Notes: generated by a model not told the origin, from the letters alone. Counted from the stretch's first letter, positions 9,281 to 18,254 are shown. The stretch: DNA of 64,000 bases from Yoonia litorea (GCF_900114675.1 NZ_FOZM01000001.1:1-64000); one strand, 5' to 3'. Made by a program: numbers and translations.

Positions 9281-9901
9281 TCACTCCCACCGATAGTTAA
9301 AACTCACCGACACCCGATCATCTTCCGACATATTCATCGGCACCTCGTGGCGCAGCCAGCTTTCCCAGAGCAGGACGTCGCCCACCTCGGGCTTTACATA
9401 GTAGAACGCCTTCAACTCATCCCGCGCGTCCTTTTTCCGCACAGGTGCGGCCATCATCATCGGCAGGCGCGGGTCTTCGAGTTTCAGCGCACTCGCCCCG
9501 TCCGGCATCGCGACATAGGTCGTGCCGCTGATCACCGAGTGGGGGTGGATGTGGCTGGTGTGGATGCCGCCTTCGGGCAGGATGTTGATCCAGATATCCT
9601 CAAGCACCAGCTTGCGGTCTGCCAGATCAAACGCCAGATCCTCGGCAAAGGCGGCCACATGAGCATCCAGTGCTGTCACGATGTCGGCAAAGATCGGAAA
9701 CCGCCACGGCAGATCGGTGAGCGAGGCATAGGAGGTATAGCCCGGATAGCCCTGCGTCTCGCACCATTCTTGCCCCGCCTCGTCATCATCGGCGATGGAG
9801 AAGCAAGACGCCAGCAGTTCGTCGGCATCCACGGGGCTGCCGTGGTCCGAGAGCTTGGCATGATAAAGGCGGGTCGCGAAGAGGGATTTGATTTGTAACA
9901 T
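9281..9901 (-). CDS. Putative 2OG-Fe(II) oxygenase, TIGR02466-like
   Basis: A 206-residue protein. Residues 114-130 hold a His-rich strand (HTSHIHPHSVISGTTYV) followed by EDPR; the distal part has LRHEVPMNMSEDDRVSVSF, giving the second iron histidine (H185) and the 2-oxoglutarate-binding arginine (R196). This matches the TIGR02466/prolyl-4-hydroxylase-like oxygenases. The substrate is unknown. It lies tail-to-tail with rplP, so a ribosomal-protein substrate is conceivable but only by position. ATG at 9901 is the start. Confidence 0.8.
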   Translation of the reverse strand: MLQIKSLFATRLYHAKLSDHGSPVDADELLASCFSIADDDEAGQEWCETQGYPGYTSYASLTDLPWRFPIFADIVTALDAHVAAFAEDLAFDLADRKLVLEDIWINILPEGGIHTSHIHPHSVISGTTYVAMPDGASALKLEDPRLPMMMAAPVRKKDARDELKAFYYVKPEVGDVLLWESWLRHEVPMNMSEDDRVSVSFNYRWE

Positions 9902-9976
9902 AAGGGTGTCTTACCGCCCCCGACGCCGCCCGTATAGAGGCGAGGGCAGCCCGCGACCCTGGGTGGGGGTGAAGCC

Positions 9977-9993
9977 CCCTCCCGTGGGGAGGG
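9977..9993. repeat. Triloop hairpin CCCTCCC-GTG-GGGAGGG
   Basis: A perfect 7-bp stem with a 3-nt loop lying in the 267-base gap between the oxygenase and rpmC (9902-10168). It belongs to the same family as the hairpins at 8989-9005 and 17045-17063. The rest of the gap holds the rpmC promoter and no gene. Confidence 0.65.
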
Positions 9994-10059
9994 TCGGGGA
10001 CTGCTCGGCGGTGCCGCGGGGCGGGTCCGCACGCCCCAATTTTCTTTGGCCCAAAGGGG

Positions 10060-10088
10060 TTGCCACACCATCCAAACCCCCCTATACG
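10060..10088 (+). promoter_or_regulatory. Promoter of rpmC block
   Basis: TTGCCA at 10060-10065, a 17-bp C-rich spacer, then TATACG at 10083-10088, about 80 bases before rpmC. It is nearly identical in layout to the rpsJ and rplB promoters. Confidence 0.72.
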
Positions 10089-10168
10089 GCCCACTTCTAC
10101 ACCCACTCCACCGGGAATCGGGTGACGTTTCGTACGGCCTGCCGGTGATGTTGACAAAGGAAAATGGC

Positions 10169-10375
10169 ATGAACGCCAATGAACTGCGGGACAAGACGCC
10201 CGATCAGCTCCGTGAGGAACTGGCAAATCTGAAAAAAGAATCTTTCAACCTGCGTTTCCAGCAGGCCACCGGCCAGCTTGAAAATACAGCCGCGATGCGC
10301 AACGCGCGCCGCAATGCTGCAAAGGTAAAGACAATTCTGAACGAAAAGGCCGCAGCGGCCGCCAAGGAGGCTTAA
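10169..10375 (+). CDS. rpmC: 50S ribosomal protein L29
   Basis: A 68-residue, mostly helical protein with the L29 core ([20 protein letters not shown] then NLRFQ and [13 protein letters not shown]). L29 (uL29) sits near the exit tunnel next to L23. AAAGGAAAA precedes the chosen ATG; longer upstream readings run through the promoter and are rejected. It is three bases before rpsQ. Confidence 0.95.
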   Translation: MNANELRDKTPDQLREELANLKKESFNLRFQQATGQLENTAAMRNARRNAAKVKTILNEKAAAAAKEA

Positions 10376-10378
10376 TCA

Positions 10379-10609
10379 ATGCCTAAGCGTATCCTGCAAG
10401 GGGTTGTGACAAGCAACCAGAACGAACAGACCGTGACAGTATCTGTCGAGCGTCGTTTCAAGCACCCGCTGCTGCAAAAGACCGTCCGTAAGTCGAAGAA
10501 ATATCGTGCTCACGACGAAAACAACGCTTTCAACGTCGGTGACACCGTCCGCATTCAGGAATGTGCGCCAAAGTCGAAAACGAAACGCTGGGAAGTGATC
10601 GCCTCCTAA
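10379..10609 (+). CDS. rpsQ: 30S ribosomal protein S17
   Basis: A 76-residue protein beginning [12 protein letters not shown] and containing [20 protein letters not shown], the S17 OB-fold pattern. S17 (uS17) binds helix 11 of 16S rRNA early in assembly. Its ribosome site AAGGAGG overlaps the end of rpmC. An 79-base spacer without a clear terminator separates it from rplN, so the transcript probably continues. Confidence 0.97.
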   Translation: MPKRILQGVVTSNQNEQTVTVSVERRFKHPLLQKTVRKSKKYRAHDENNAFNVGDTVRIQECAPKSKTKRWEVIAS

Positions 10610-10688
10610 GGGCGCGCACTTCCTTTAATCGAAACCCTGGGCCCCCGGACAGAAATCGGGAATTGCCCAAAGGTCGGAAGGAAACCAA

Positions 10689-11057
10689 ATGATCCAGATG
10701 CAGACCAATCTGGATGTTGCTGACAACAGCGGCGCACGCCGTGTTCAGTGCATCAAGGTTCTGGGTGGTTCCCACCGTCGTTACGCGAGTGTCGGTGACA
10801 TTATCGTCGTATCGGTGAAGGAAGCCATTCCACGCGGTCGCGTGAAAAAGGGCGACGTCCGCAAGGCTGTTGTCGTACGCACCGCCAAAGAAGTGTTCCG
10901 CGAAGATGGCACAGCCATCCGCTTTGACAGCAACGCTGCTGTCATCCTCAACAACAACAACGAGCCAATCGGCACCCGTATCTTCGGGCCAGTTGTTCGC
11001 GAGCTGCGCGCAAAGAACTTCATGAAGATTATCTCGCTCGCTCCGGAGGTGCTGTAA
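10689..11057 (+). CDS. rplN: 50S ribosomal protein L14
   Basis: A 122-residue protein of standard length with [18 protein letters not shown] and the [15 protein letters not shown] segment. L14 (uL14) lies at the 50S interface and is the contact point of RsfS. GGAAGGAAA precedes the ATG. First gene of the classical spc operon, here apparently read through from rpmC-rpsQ. Confidence 0.98.
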   Translation: MIQMQTNLDVADNSGARRVQCIKVLGGSHRRYASVGDIIVVSVKEAIPRGRVKKGDVRKAVVVRTAKEVFREDGTAIRFDSNAAVILNNNNEPIGTRIFGPVVRELRAKNFMKIISLAPEVL

Positions 11058-11058
11058 T

Positions 11059-11364
11059 ATGGCTGCGAAACTCCGCAAGGGTGATGACGTGGTCGTCCTC
11101 GCCGGTAAGGACAAAGGCAAGAAGGGCACGATCTCTTCTGTCGATCCAAAGTCTGGCAAGGCAATCGTCGATGGAATCAACATGGCCATCCGTCACCAGA
11201 AGCAAACACAGGCAACCCAGGGTGGTCGTACACCTCAGGCGATGCCGATCGAGCTGTCGAACCTGGCAATCGTTGACAAGAACGGCAAAGCAACCCGCGT
11301 CGGCTTCCGCATGGATGGCGACAAGAAGGTCCGCTTCGCCAAGACAACAGGGGATGCGATCTGA
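11059..11364 (+). CDS. rplX: 50S ribosomal protein L24
   Basis: A 101-residue protein with the KOW motif [20 protein letters not shown] at its N-terminus. L24 (uL24) is an assembly initiator bound to the 5' end of 23S rRNA. One base separates it from rplN, and its stop overlaps the rplE start (TGATG). Confidence 0.98.
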   Translation: MAAKLRKGDDVVVLAGKDKGKKGTISSVDPKSGKAIVDGINMAIRHQKQTQATQGGRTPQAMPIELSNLAIVDKNGKATRVGFRMDGDKKVRFAKTTGDAI

Positions 11365-11927
11365 TGCTTGACGCTGCAAACTACACCCCCCGCCTCAAGG
11401 ACGCCTATGCGAAGACCATTCGCGGCGCCCTGAAAGAAGAGTTCGGCTACAAGAACGAAATGCAGATCCCGAAGCTTGAGAAAATCGTTCTCAACATCGG
11501 CTGCGGTGCAGAAGCTGTCCGTGACAGCAAGAAAGCAAAGACCGCTCAGGAAGATCTGTCAACGATCGCTGGTCAGAAAGCCATGATCACACGCGCGAAA
11601 AAGTCCATCGCTGGCTTCCGCGTCCGTGAAGGCATGCCACTGGGTGCGAAAGTGACCCTGCGTGGCGACCGGATGTACGAATTCCTCGACCGTCTGATCA
11701 CTGTAGCGATGCCACGTATCCGCGACTTCCGCGGTGTCTCCGGCAAATCCTTCGATGGCCGCGGCAACTATGCCACCGGCATCAAAGAGCATCTGGTGTT
11801 CCCTGAGATCAACTTCGACAAGATCGATGAGAACTGGGGCATGGACATCGTCATCTGCACAACAGCGAACACTGACGCTGAAGCAAAGGCACTGTTGAAA
11901 GCCTTCAACATGCCGTTCAACAGCTAA
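11364..11927 (+). CDS. rplE: 50S ribosomal protein L5
   Basis: A 187-residue protein. The motifs [13 protein letters not shown] and [21 protein letters not shown] are diagnostic for L5 (uL5), which carries 5S rRNA into the central protuberance. The start overlaps the rplX stop by one base. Confidence 0.98.
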   Translation: MLDAANYTPRLKDAYAKTIRGALKEEFGYKNEMQIPKLEKIVLNIGCGAEAVRDSKKAKTAQEDLSTIAGQKAMITRAKKSIAGFRVREGMPLGAKVTLRGDRMYEFLDRLITVAMPRIRDFRGVSGKSFDGRGNYATGIKEHLVFPEINFDKIDENWGMDIVICTTANTDAEAKALLKAFNMPFNS

Positions 11928-11947
11928 GCGCCAGGGAGAAATTAGAT

Positions 11948-12253
11948 ATGGCTAAGAAATCCATGATCGCACGCGAAGTGAAGCGTGAAAAGCTGGTCAA
12001 GCAGTATGCCGAAAAGCGTGCCGCTCTGAAGGCAATCATCAACGACAAAGAGGTTCCGGTTGAGGAGCGTTTCAAGGCAACTCTTGAACTCGCAAAACTG
12101 CCACGGAACTCGTCGCCGACACGTTTGCACAACCGTTGCCAGCTCACCGGGCGTCCACACGCCTACTATCGTAAACTCAAGATCAGCCGTATCGCGCTGC
12201 GGGACCTCGGTTCCAATGGCGAGATCCCCGGCATGGTCAAGTCGAGCTGGTAA
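11948..12253 (+). CDS. rpsN: 30S ribosomal protein S14
   Basis: A 101-residue protein of the long, zinc-free S14 type: the region [19 protein letters not shown] keeps only one cysteine of the four found in the short zinc form. C-terminus reads [12 protein letters not shown]14 (uS14) is in the 30S head. CAGGGAGAAATTAGAT precedes the ATG. Confidence 0.98.
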   Translation: MAKKSMIAREVKREKLVKQYAEKRAALKAIINDKEVPVEERFKATLELAKLPRNSSPTRLHNRCQLTGRPHAYYRKLKISRIALRDLGSNGEIPGMVKSSW

Positions 12254-12265
12254 GGAGAACGCGCT

Positions 12266-12658
12266 ATGAACGATCCTATCGGTGATATGCTGACACGCAT
12301 CCGCAACGGCCAAATGCGCGGCAAAAGCACGGTGGAAACACCTGCGTCCAAGCTGCGTGGTTGGGTTCTCGATGTGCTTTCCGACGAAGGCTACATCCGC
12401 GGATACGAAAAGAAGGACGGCAAAGACGGCCATCCTGCTTTCGAAATCAGCCTGAAGTACTACGAGGGCACTCCTGTCATTCGCGAAGTTAAGCGGGTCT
12501 CCAAGCCCGGTCGTCGCGTTTACATGGGCGCCAATGACCTCCCATCCGTCCGTCAGGGCCTGGGTGTGTCGATTGTCTCCACCCCCAAGGGTGTGATGTC
12601 GGATGCAGCCGCACGTTCCGCCAATGTTGGTGGTGAAGTGCTCTGCACTGTATTCTAA
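12266..12658 (+). CDS. rpsH: 30S ribosomal protein S8
   Basis: A 130-residue protein starting [16 protein letters not shown] and ending with the conserved [20 protein letters not shown] segment. S8 (uS8) binds helix 21 of 16S rRNA; in E. coli it represses the spc operon by binding near rplE (established there, not shown here). AAGGAGAACGCGCT is the ribosome site. Confidence 0.98.
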   Translation: MNDPIGDMLTRIRNGQMRGKSTVETPASKLRGWVLDVLSDEGYIRGYEKKDGKDGHPAFEISLKYYEGTPVIREVKRVSKPGRRVYMGANDLPSVRQGLGVSIVSTPKGVMSDAAARSANVGGEVLCTVF

Positions 12659-12667
12659 GGGGAAATC

Positions 12668-13201
12668 ATGTCTCGTATTGGTAAAAAACCGGTCGAACTG
12701 CCCGCAGGCGTCTCTGCCAGCGTGTCAGGTCAGACAATCGAAGTGAAAGGCCCCAAGGGGACCCGTAGCTTCAAGGCCACCGACGATGTGACCATCACTG
12801 TGGACGGCAGCACCGTCACTGTTGAGCCACGCGGCAAGTCCAAGCGTGCGCGCCAGCAGTGGGGCATGAGCCGCACCATGGTCGCCAACCTCGCCACAGG
12901 CGTGTCCGAAGGCTTCAAGAAAGAGCTTGAGCTGTCGGGTGTTGGTTACCGTGCACAGATGCAGGGCAACACTCTGAAGCTGTCGCTGGGTTACTCCCAC
13001 GATGTGAACTTCGAAGTGCCAGAAGGCATCACAGTCACAGCGCCAAAGCCAACCGATGTCATCGTCGAGGGTATCGACGAACAGCAGGTTGGTCAGGTTG
13101 CGGCGAATATTCGCGCTTGGCGGAAGCCGGAGCCCTACAAGGGCAAAGGCATCAAGTACAAGGGTGAGTATATCTTCCGCAAAGAAGGCAAGAAGAAGTA
13201 A
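12668..13201 (+). CDS. rplF: 50S ribosomal protein L6
   Basis: A 177-residue protein with [15 protein letters not shown] at the start and the [13 protein letters not shown] and [16 protein letters not shown] motifs. L6 (uL6) lies near the sarcin-ricin loop. AAGGGGAAATC precedes the ATG, 9 bases after rpsH. Confidence 0.98.
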   Translation: MSRIGKKPVELPAGVSASVSGQTIEVKGPKGTRSFKATDDVTITVDGSTVTVEPRGKSKRARQQWGMSRTMVANLATGVSEGFKKELELSGVGYRAQMQGNTLKLSLGYSHDVNFEVPEGITVTAPKPTDVIVEGIDEQQVGQVAANIRAWRKPEPYKGKGIKYKGEYIFRKEGKKK

Positions 13202-13212
13202 GGAACGCAAAA

Positions 13213-13578
13213 ATGGCAAACAGCAAGAGACAACTGTTTCTGAAGCGCCGTATGCGCGTCCGGAACAAGCTTCGCGGTGTCACAGCCAACCAAGGCCGTG
13301 CCCGTCTTTCGGTTCACCGTTCGAACAAGAACATCAGCGTCCAGCTGATCGACGATGTCAACGGCGTCACACTGGCGTCGGCATCCTCGCTCGAAAAGGA
13401 TCTGGGTGTTGTTGGCAAGAACAACGTCGAAGCCGCTGCCAAGGTGGGCGCTGCAATCGCAGAGCGTGCCAAGAAGGCAGGCGTCGAAGTGGCATACTTC
13501 GACCGTGGCGGCTTCCTGTTTCACGGCAAGATCAAGGCTTTGGCCGATGCTGCCCGTGAAGGTGGTCTGAAAATCTAA
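13213..13578 (+). CDS. rplR: 50S ribosomal protein L18
   Basis: A 121-residue protein (usual about 118-120) with [14 protein letters not shown] and the C-terminal [24 protein letters not shown]18 (uL18) binds 5S rRNA with L5. A GC-rich hairpin (AAGCCGGGG-TCCG-CCCCGGCTT, 13589-13610) follows at once and could attenuate transcription before rpsE. Confidence 0.98.
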   Translation: MANSKRQLFLKRRMRVRNKLRGVTANQGRARLSVHRSNKNISVQLIDDVNGVTLASASSLEKDLGVVGKNNVEAAAKVGAAIAERAKKAGVEVAYFDRGGFLFHGKIKALADAAREGGLKI

Positions 13579-13588
13579 ACGTAAGCGT

Positions 13589-13610
13589 AAGCCGGGGTCC
13601 GCCCCGGCTT
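13589..13610 (+). promoter_or_regulatory. Hairpin between rplR and rpsE
   Basis: A perfect 9-bp stem with a 4-nt loop, not followed by a T-run. It may be a partial terminator, a processing site, or a transcript stabiliser in the 106-base rplR-rpsE spacer. Confidence 0.5.
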
Positions 13611-13684
13611 CGATGATCCGGGGTCTGCTGGGCCACTGGGATCGGACAAACGGGCAACCGCCCACAATATAAAGGATGCCATCG

Positions 13685-14287
13685 ATGGCAGAACGTGAAA
13701 ACCGCGGCCGTGGCCGCAATCGTGAAGAGCAAGCACCCGAGTTTGCCGACCGTCTGGTCGCCATCAACCGGGTATCCAAGACAACAAAGGGCGGTAAGAA
13801 CTTCGGTTTCGCAGCGCTCGTCGTTGTGGGTGACCAGAAGGGTCGCGTTGGTTTCGGCAAGGGTAAAGCAAAAGAAGTGCCCGAGGCGATCCGCAAGGCC
13901 ACTGAACAAGCCAAGCGCCAGATGATCCGCGTGCCACTGCGCGACGGCCGCACCCTGCACCACGACATCGAAGGCCGCCACGGTGCTGGCCGCGTTGTGA
14001 TGCGCACCGCACCAGTTGGTACCGGGATCATCGCCGGTGGTCCAATGCGTGCCGTCTTCGAAATGCTGGGCGTACAGGACGTCGTGTCCAAGTCCATCGG
14101 CTCGCAGAACCCGTACAACATGATCCGTGCAACCATCGACGGCCTCAAGAAAGAGCAGAGCCCGCGCAACGTCGCCCAGCGTCGTGGCAAGAAGGTCGCC
14201 GACATCCTGCCAAAGCGTGATGTCATCGACGAGCAGTCCGATGTTGCCCATAACGCCCCTGTCGCTGAAGCGACAGCAGACGCGTAA
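13685..14287 (+). CDS. rpsE: 30S ribosomal protein S5
   Basis: A 200-residue protein from the ATG at 13685, which lies 8 bases after AAAGGA; an ATG at 13676 overlaps that site and is less likely. Motifs: [36 protein letters not shown] and [17 protein letters not shown]5 (uS5) lines the mRNA entry and affects decoding accuracy. The N- and C-terminal extensions are charged and variable. Confidence 0.97.
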   Translation: MAERENRGRGRNREEQAPEFADRLVAINRVSKTTKGGKNFGFAALVVVGDQKGRVGFGKGKAKEVPEAIRKATEQAKRQMIRVPLRDGRTLHHDIEGRHGAGRVVMRTAPVGTGIIAGGPMRAVFEMLGVQDVVSKSIGSQNPYNMIRATIDGLKKEQSPRNVAQRRGKKVADILPKRDVIDEQSDVAHNAPVAEATADA

Positions 14288-14300
14288 GGAGACCTGAGAC

Positions 14301-14489
14301 ATGGCAAAAACAATCGTCGTCAAGCAGATCGGCTCTCCGATCCGTCGCCCTGAAAAGCAGCGTGCAACGCTGATCGGTCTGGGCCTGAACAAAATGAACC
14401 GCACCCGTGAGCTGGAAGACACCCCGTCCGTGCGCGGCATGGTCAACGCCATCCCCCACCTCGTCGAGATCATCGAAGAGAAGGGGTGA
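14301..14489 (+). CDS. rpmD: 50S ribosomal protein L30
   Basis: A 62-residue protein with [29 protein letters not shown] sequence and the TPSVRGMVN segment typical of L30 (uL30). AAGGAGACC precedes the ATG. It ends the third ribosomal block; in most bacteria rplO follows, but here two transporter genes and about 3.2 kb intervene. Confidence 0.97.
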   Translation: MAKTIVVKQIGSPIRRPEKQRATLIGLGLNKMNRTRELEDTPSVRGMVNAIPHLVEIIEEKG

Positions 14490-14500
14490 GCCGCGTCTTG

Positions 14501-14523
14501 GAAAAGGTCCAGTGGACCTTTTC
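14501..14523. repeat. Triloop hairpin downstream of rpmD
   Basis: GAAAAGGTCC-AGT-GGACCTTTTC is a perfect 10-bp stem with a 3-nt loop. It lies 12 bases after rpmD and could serve as a weak terminator on either strand. It shares the CC-NNN-GG loop closure with other hairpins in this region. Confidence 0.7.
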
Positions 14524-14593
14524 AGCGGCGAACGGGCGGAGCCCCGGTGTCCTGATGGACTGAGGGGCATGGGCCCGGAGCTATAAAATAAAG

Positions 14594-14625
14594 AAACGCC
14601 TCGCAGGAAACCGCGGGGCGTTTTG
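14594..14625 (+). terminator. Intrinsic terminator after rpmD
   Basis: AAACGCCTCGC pairs with GCGGGGCGTTT (one G-U pair) and is followed by TTGC. The stem is also A/T flanked on its left side, so it may work for the converging lysE-type gene as well. Confidence 0.8.
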
Positions 14626-14698
14626 CTTTGGGATGGTTTTGCTGCGTTGTGGCGAACGGCGGGTCTGAGCCCAGACCTTCCAAATAGAGTTGCATCCA

Positions 14699-15322
14699 TT
14701 AGGTGGTGCGGTTCGCCAGAAGATAGTAGGCAGCACCTCCAAAAAAGGCTGCAAAGGCCGCTTCGAGCCATCTGCGTGCACGCAAGTAGGCTTGTGTCAT
14801 TGGACGGCTCGAAAAAAGCAATGCGTAAGCAGTCACGAGAACAAAGTTGATCGCTACACAGGTTCCGACGACCCACGCAATCGACCCGTGGTGAGCGCCC
14901 GGCTGCAAGCCAATTGCAAAGATAGATCCCCAGAAGATCACAGCCTTTGGATTGGTCAAATGGATCAAAGCACCCTTCGTCCAAGCGACAAGATGGGAAG
15001 CTGTGCCGATATCTTTTGTTTCCAAGTGTTTGGCACGTACTGCAGAGCGCGCGGCTTTATAACCGAGCCAGGCGAAGTAGGCTGCTCCGGCATACCGTAT
15101 GATTTCGACAAGCCACTGGTTCGCAGCGAGGATCGCGCCGAAACCCAAGGCGGCAAAGATGGCCCAGACCATTGATCCGCCCGTAACGCCCCAGGCAAGT
15201 GCAAGGCCCATGGTCCGACCGCGCGCCATTGATGTGCCTGCAATAGCGAGAGTTGCGGGTCCGGGCGTTAATCCTCCCAGCAGGGAAGCGCCGATGATAA
15301 TCCAGAAATTCACGAATTCCAC
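14699..15322 (-). CDS. LysE/RhtB-family amino-acid exporter
   Basis: A 207-residue inner-membrane protein with about six hydrophobic segments. The N-terminal GASLLGGLTPGPATLAIAGTS is the family's hallmark, and LTNPKAVIFWGSIFAIG in the middle also fits. LysE/RhtB proteins export amino acids such as lysine, homoserine or threonine; the substrate here cannot be told. It converges on rpmD and is divergent from the EamA gene. Confidence 0.88.
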   Translation of the reverse strand: MEFVNFWIIIGASLLGGLTPGPATLAIAGTSMARGRTMGLALAWGVTGGSMVWAIFAALGFGAILAANQWLVEIIRYAGAAYFAWLGYKAARSAVRAKHLETKDIGTASHLVAWTKGALIHLTNPKAVIFWGSIFAIGLQPGAHHGSIAWVVGTCVAINFVLVTAYALLFSSRPMTQAYLRARRWLEAAFAAFFGGAAYYLLANRTT

Positions 15323-15905
15323 AAGCGACGTCCTTTGATTGCTCAGCTTGTAGCAAGTCTATCCGACTGGCCAACGGCAGCAAAGTCCGCACTGCCGACC
15401 TTCGCTGTCAAAAAATGCTGCGCGATGGTCGAATGGCCGCTTTCGTGAAGCTGCGCCGCAGCGCTCAGCCCCGAAGCGATGGTCGGCTTAGGGCCGGTAG
15501 CGGATCTTCATCACGTTCGCAGCGAAAGACTACTCTGAGCCCAAGTTTCATGATGCTGCGCGATGGACGAACGGCGGCGTCCGGCGTCTCCATGTCTCTG
15601 GAAGCTCCTATGCAACTGTTCTGAAACCTGACGACGACCCCAATGCAACGGTCAAGCCGGTCTCTCTTCGGCGTCTTCCATGGACGCAGCTGGTGGTATG
15701 CACAGGCTGAGCTGGGACCCGCAGGTTCCAAGGGCGACCTCTTGCGTCTCGGAGGCCGGCGCGGGTCGGGTCTAAGGGGTGTTCCCAAAAGCAAAATCGA
15801 CTCTTGGCGTTTGCCATAAGCCCTATTTTTTCAATTCTGTCAACCTGTTATCGACAGCTCGAAGTGAGTCGCTCGGTGCGGCGCACCCTTGCTGCCGGAG
15901 GCCGA
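15323..15905. other. Non-coding gap between LysE and EamA genes, with a direct repeat
   Basis: This 583-base stretch has no reading frame I can support. Two 23-base direct repeats with two mismatches lie at 15415-15437 and 15553-15575 (core ATGCTGCGCGATGG). The gap must include promoters for both divergent exporter genes, but I could not fix their boxes. It may be remnant DNA from an earlier insertion. Confidence 0.5.
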
Positions 15906-16814
15906 ATGACAACCGCTACCAACTCCTCCCCCTCGTTCCTCCGGGCAGTCCTTGTCATCATCCTCGCGCTCGTCCTCTACGACGTCATGAGCGCGATCGT
16001 GAAGCATCTTGGATCGCGCTACTCCACACAGGAGCTGACGGTCTTCCGAAACCTCTTCGGCCTCGTCCCTGCCCTCGCTATTCTCGTTACGTCGCGTGGC
16101 TGGGCCGATGCGAGACGGCCGGTCGTCTTCCGACAATGGCCCCTCGCAATTGCTCGGGGATGCCTCGGCGTGTTCGCGCAGATGAGCCTCTACCTTTCTT
16201 TGCGTTACATGGATCTTGCAACTGCATCGACCCTGGTGTTCGCAGGACCACTCTTCATCGCAGCTCTCTCCGTGCCGATCCTCGGGCAACGGATTGGGCT
16301 CTGGCGGTGGTTAGCGGTCGCAATAGGCTTCCTCGGAGTGATCCTGATTCTTCGCCCCGATGGTTCCGACTTCGGCTGGTATTCGGTGCTTCCGATCCTC
16401 GCCGCCATGGGCTTCGCCAGCACAAGCGTCACAGCCAAGCTCTTTGACACAGCCGTGCCGACCGCGCTCATCAATCTCTACTACACGAGCACCGCCCTCA
16501 TCGGCGCGACGATCATCGTGGTGGCAACGGTCGGCTTTTCAGGGGTCACAGCGCTCACGGATTGGCTATGGTTGGCTGGCATGGGGGTTGTCGGCGGGCT
16601 GGCTGCCTACGGCATGACGACGGCCAACCGCATGGCGGATCCTTCCAGCCTGTCGCCGTTTCACTACTTCGGCATCCCGTCCTCCTTCGTGCTGGGCTGG
16701 CTCTTCTTTGCGGAGGCCCCTTTCGATGACCTTATCCCCGCTGTGTTCCTCATCGTCGGGGGCGGGTTGCTCATCATCTGGCGCGAGAGAGTCCATGCGG
16801 ATCGGACGACGTAA
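15906..16814 (+). CDS. EamA/DMT-superfamily transporter
   Basis: A 302-residue membrane protein from the ATG at 15906 (GGAGG at 15897-15901). It has about ten hydrophobic segments in two EamA repeats, with LYLSLRYMDLATASTLVFAGPLF and ALSVPILGQRIGLWRWLAVAIGFLGV-type segments in the first. Members export metabolites or amino acids. Leucine codons here are largely CTC, unlike the CTG-rich ribosomal genes on both sides, which suggests separate ancestry. A longer upstream start would add 34 residues without support. Confidence 0.85.
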   Translation: MTTATNSSPSFLRAVLVIILALVLYDVMSAIVKHLGSRYSTQELTVFRNLFGLVPALAILVTSRGWADARRPVVFRQWPLAIARGCLGVFAQMSLYLSLRYMDLATASTLVFAGPLFIAALSVPILGQRIGLWRWLAVAIGFLGVILILRPDGSDFGWYSVLPILAAMGFASTSVTAKLFDTAVPTALINLYYTSTALIGATIIVVATVGFSGVTALTDWLWLAGMGVVGGLAAYGMTTANRMADPSSLSPFHYFGIPSSFVLGWLFFAEAPFDDLIPAVFLIVGGGLLIIWRERVHADRTT

Positions 16815-17549
16815 GTGGCGCTGAATGCGGTTGATGTGGAACGTTCTGCACGTACAGCAGACCGGAGCGGACATTTGCCCAGGTGCAGTGAAAGCTCACT
16901 TCGTCCCTCAAAAAAGACCTACAGTCAGCCGCTTGGAGAAGCGCAAATACTTCCCCGCCCGGCATCGCCGGGCAGCGCCTGCGACGGGGCTCCGCCCGTT
17001 TGAACCTGAAATGATCCACCGGATCATTTCCAAGACGGTCCAAACCCTCCCCCACGGGGAGGGCGCCTTTGCAACGCAGCAATCAGAACCACCGTTTTGG
17101 CCGCTGGCACCCAAGCACACAACCCAAACCAAGAAGCGCCCACCCCGAGGTCCGGGCGCTGCCCTTTCGTTGCGCTCCAACATGAACGCCCCCCGAGGCT
17201 CCGCTCATGTGAACCTGAATTGATCCGCTGGATCATTTCCGAGACGGTCCAAGCCCCCTTGGTTTGCGTGAACCCCAACGGACAACGACGACCAAGATAG
17301 TTCGATATCGCACCACTTTCCCTAAAGGCTGCAACGAAACCTTACCCTGCCATTCACCTTTCCCACCGCGCGCCCCTTTAACCCCGCAACATGTGGCAAG
17401 ACGTATGCACAGCCGGTGTACGGCATGTGTACACCCCGTGCACGGCCGGTGCATCGTGCAGAGCCCTTGTTTTGTGGCCGTTTACCATACTGACCCCCCG
17501 TTTGCGGCAGCACCGTCAAAACACCCCGCCGCACGTTGCGTCCTGAGGC
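16815..17549. repeat. Largest non-coding gap, rich in repeats, upstream of rplO
   Basis: Counting the promoter and leader, this gap reaches 17675 (861 bases). Hairpins occur at 16957-16973 (GCCCGGC-ATC-GCCGGGC) and 17045-17063 (CCCTCCCC-CAC-GGGGAGGG). A 41-base element is present twice (17001-17041 and 17210-17250), each with a hairpin of the type AAATGATCC-ACC-GGATCATTT. An inverted repeat GGTGTAC-N7-GTACACC lies at 17415-17435. Weak readings on both strands lack ribosome sites and are not called. Confidence 0.7.
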
Positions 17550-17578
17550 TTGATCCCTCTGCCGCATCCGTCTATACG
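17550..17578 (+). promoter_or_regulatory. Promoter of rplO block
   Basis: TTGATC at 17550-17555, 17-bp spacer, TATACG at 17573-17578, about 100 bases before rplO. The -10 box and spacing equal those before rpsJ and rpmC. Confidence 0.68.
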
Positions 17579-17675
17579 CGCGCAGTCGGCAAGCACTCCG
17601 CCCCGACTCAATATGTAACGCCGTGTTTGGCCGCTCCCGTCGCTGGGGGCCAATTCCGGCATAAGGAGAAGCGAC

Positions 17676-18149
17676 ATGAAACTGAATGAACTGCGCGATA
17701 ACGAAGGCGCAACGCAACGCAAAAAGCGTATTGGCCGTGGTCCTGGTTCCGGCAAAGGTAAGACCGGTGGCCGTGGTATCAAAGGTCAGAAGTCCCGTTC
17801 GGGCGTAGCAATCAAAGGCTATGAAGGTGGCCAGATGCCGCTCTACCAGCGTCTGCCAAAGCGCGGCTTCAACAAGCCCAACCGCAAGGCCTATGCTGTT
17901 GTAAATCTGGGCCTGATCCAGAAATTCATCGACGACGGCAAGATCGACGCCAAGGCCGACATCACCGAAGACGCACTGGTCGCATCCGGCCTTGTGCGCC
18001 GCAAGAAAGACGGCATCCGCGTTCTGGCGAAAGGTGATTTCACCGCAAAGGCGAACATCTCCGTGACTGGCGCATCCAAAGGCGCTGTCGAGGCTGTTGA
18101 AAAGGCCGGCGGTTCACTGACTGTCACAACACCGGCAGCGGCTGAGTAA
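17676..18149 (+). CDS. rplO: 50S ribosomal protein L15
   Basis: A 157-residue protein with [18 protein letters not shown], the [22 protein letters not shown]-binding glycine/lysine stretch and [16 protein letters not shown]15 (uL15) is a late 50S assembly protein. AAGGAGAAGCGAC precedes the ATG. It opens the rplO-secY-adk block. Confidence 0.98.
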   Translation: MKLNELRDNEGATQRKKRIGRGPGSGKGKTGGRGIKGQKSRSGVAIKGYEGGQMPLYQRLPKRGFNKPNRKAYAVVNLGLIQKFIDDGKIDAKADITEDALVASGLVRRKKDGIRVLAKGDFTAKANISVTGASKGAVEAVEKAGGSLTVTTPAAAE

Positions 18150-18254
18150 GACCTTGTGAGCGGCGGAGCCGTCGCTTACATATCTTCCCGAAGTTTTCCC
18201 ATCGCCGCTGCCCGGGGAACCGTGCAGCGGCGTTCGTATTGAAAAGAGACCCAT

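Noticed and set aside
13135..14313. Long minus-strand frame (392 codons) across rplF-rpsE
   Set aside because: It lies opposite well-defined ribosomal genes, shows no family motif, and such antisense frames are common in GC-rich DNA.
15465..15794. Minus-strand frame in the LysE-EamA gap
   Set aside because: Arg/Pro-rich translation, no ribosome site, no family resemblance.
16825..17689. Plus-strand frames through the gap upstream of rplO
   Set aside because: They run through repeats and a promoter, lack ribosome sites and resemble no protein.
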